The translations under genes and the position numbers were made by a program. From an uncultured Bacteroidales bacterium (GTDB lineage Bacteria; Bacteroidota; Bacteroidia; Bacteroidales; F082), in the NCBI GenBank assembly GCA_900318265.1, contig ONKA01000016.1, positions 1 to 47,805 of the forward strand: a stretch of DNA of 47,805 bases, given 5' to 3'. Below are positions 47,413-47,805 of the stretch, one piece after another (the first letter of the stretch is position 1; every line of letters begins with the position of its first letter). Below the pieces are notes generated by a model. It saw nothing but the letters and a program-made list of their open reading frames with translations. It had not been told where the DNA came from and searched no databases.

Positions 47413-47805
47413 ATGAACAAATTGAAACATCTTCTGTTCCTCATTGTGGCCTCCCTATTGCTTGCAAGTTGCGGCAAAGACCCTGTGGAGCCCAAACTGA
47501 TGATTTCAGCCGATACCCTCGTCTTCAAAGGCAACCAAACCTGCACCCTCACCGTGACCACCAACAACACGGAACGCAGGGAGTTTCACGCCTATAGTCC
47601 CTGCGAATGGATAAGAGTCAGCCCAACCTCGGGCCGCATCACGGAAGGCGAAACAGTGGAGCTCACCCTTACCTCATACCTTGAAGACCCTCTGACCGTC
47701 CAAGAAGGCACGTTATTCCTCACCTCGGCTTACGACAATAAAGAGGTGAAACTGATCGGATTGCCTGATGACTATTCCAGTTACCTCCTCACCGACAGGC
47801 TTTTC
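47413..47805 (+). CDS. Lipoprotein with BACON-like domain (runs off the window)
   Basis: 131 codons are visible from the ATG at 47413 with no stop. The signal peptide has a lipobox (LLLASC, Cys20). The next ~85 residues fit a BACON/Ig-like domain (LMISADTLVFKGNQTCTLTV, the CEWIRVSPTSGRITEGETVELTLT core and a strand ending GTLFLTS). BACON domains in Bacteroidetes are carbohydrate- or mucin-binding modules placed before enzymatic regions. The rest of the gene, possibly with a catalytic domain, lies outside the window. It is 30 bases behind the preceding barrel gene. Confidence 0.75.
   Translation, partial: MNKLKHLLFLIVASLLLASCGKDPVEPKLMISADTLVFKGNQTCTLTVTTNNTERREFHAYSPCEWIRVSPTSGRITEGETVELTLTSYLEDPLTVQEGTLFLTSAYDNKEVKLIGLPDDYSSYLLTDRLF

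Overview
The window comes from a member of the Bacteroidetes, most likely a Bacteroidales lineage, with roughly 50% GC in its core genes. The evidence is internal: many genes are preceded by the Bacteroidetes -7 box TAnnTTTG (usually TATTTTTG or TACTTTTG). There is also a TonB receptor paired with a DUF4249 lipoprotein, DUF3244 and GIN-domain exported proteins, an S46 dipeptidyl peptidase, and a CotH protein ending in a type IX secretion (T9SS) sorting tail. Several core genes give a chromosomal backbone: asd, ribF, rlmH, a class II HMG-CoA reductase with a GYDIA-type GHMP kinase, a U32 tRNA/rRNA hydroxylation-type protein and a Pif1-like helicase.

Layout. 1-4 kb (minus strand): two CYTH-type proteins (the second apparently frameshifted), a lipoprotein with two lamin-tail domains and an OprP-like porin. 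4.1-12.8 kb (plus): a membrane-anchored TPR regulator, a DUF3244 protein, a stand-alone LytTR regulator, an AT-rich lipoprotein, two paralogous outer-membrane barrels, then DUF4249 plus TonB receptor. 12.8-19.3 kb (plus): asd, ribF, rlmH, a GIN lipoprotein, and DUF4468-mvaA-GYDIA kinase. 19.3-21.1 kb (minus): U32 protein. 21.1-32.1 kb (plus): seven genes alternating AlgX/DHHW-like SGNH proteins (four) with AlgI-like MBOAT acyltransferases (three). 32.1-38.0 kb (minus): CotH/T9SS protein, S46 peptidase, C69 dipeptidase. 38.0-42.1 kb: a small AT-rich protein, a candidate minus-strand small RNA, the helicase, and a REP-associated (IS200/IS605-like) transposase flanked by hairpins. 42.2-47.8 kb (plus): a second TPR regulator with a lipoprotein and outer-membrane-barrel operon that mirrors the 4-9 kb locus; the last gene runs off the window.

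How the parts fit. The MBOAT/SGNH array looks like an envelope polysaccharide O-acylation machine in which the acyl-transferring pair has been multiplied. Its members differ in catalytic residues and in the number of copies of a C-terminal helical module, which suggests specialised or partly non-catalytic subunits. The S46 and C69 enzymes form a natural peptide-degradation pair (oligopeptide to dipeptide to amino acids). mvaA and the GYDIA kinase point to a mevalonate route to isoprenoids. The two TPR-regulator loci look like related sensor/envelope modules.

The window is unusually rich in palindromic elements, at least six families. One 28-bp family beginning GTAGAGACG has seven copies, and six of them lie inside protein-coding genes and are translated in frame. 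The HUH transposase at 41.5 kb is a candidate mobiliser for at least one family. This intragenic palindrome system and the MBOAT/SGNH array are the two most interesting features. No tRNA, rRNA or CRISPR array was seen, and no gene-free stretch exceeds 300 bases.
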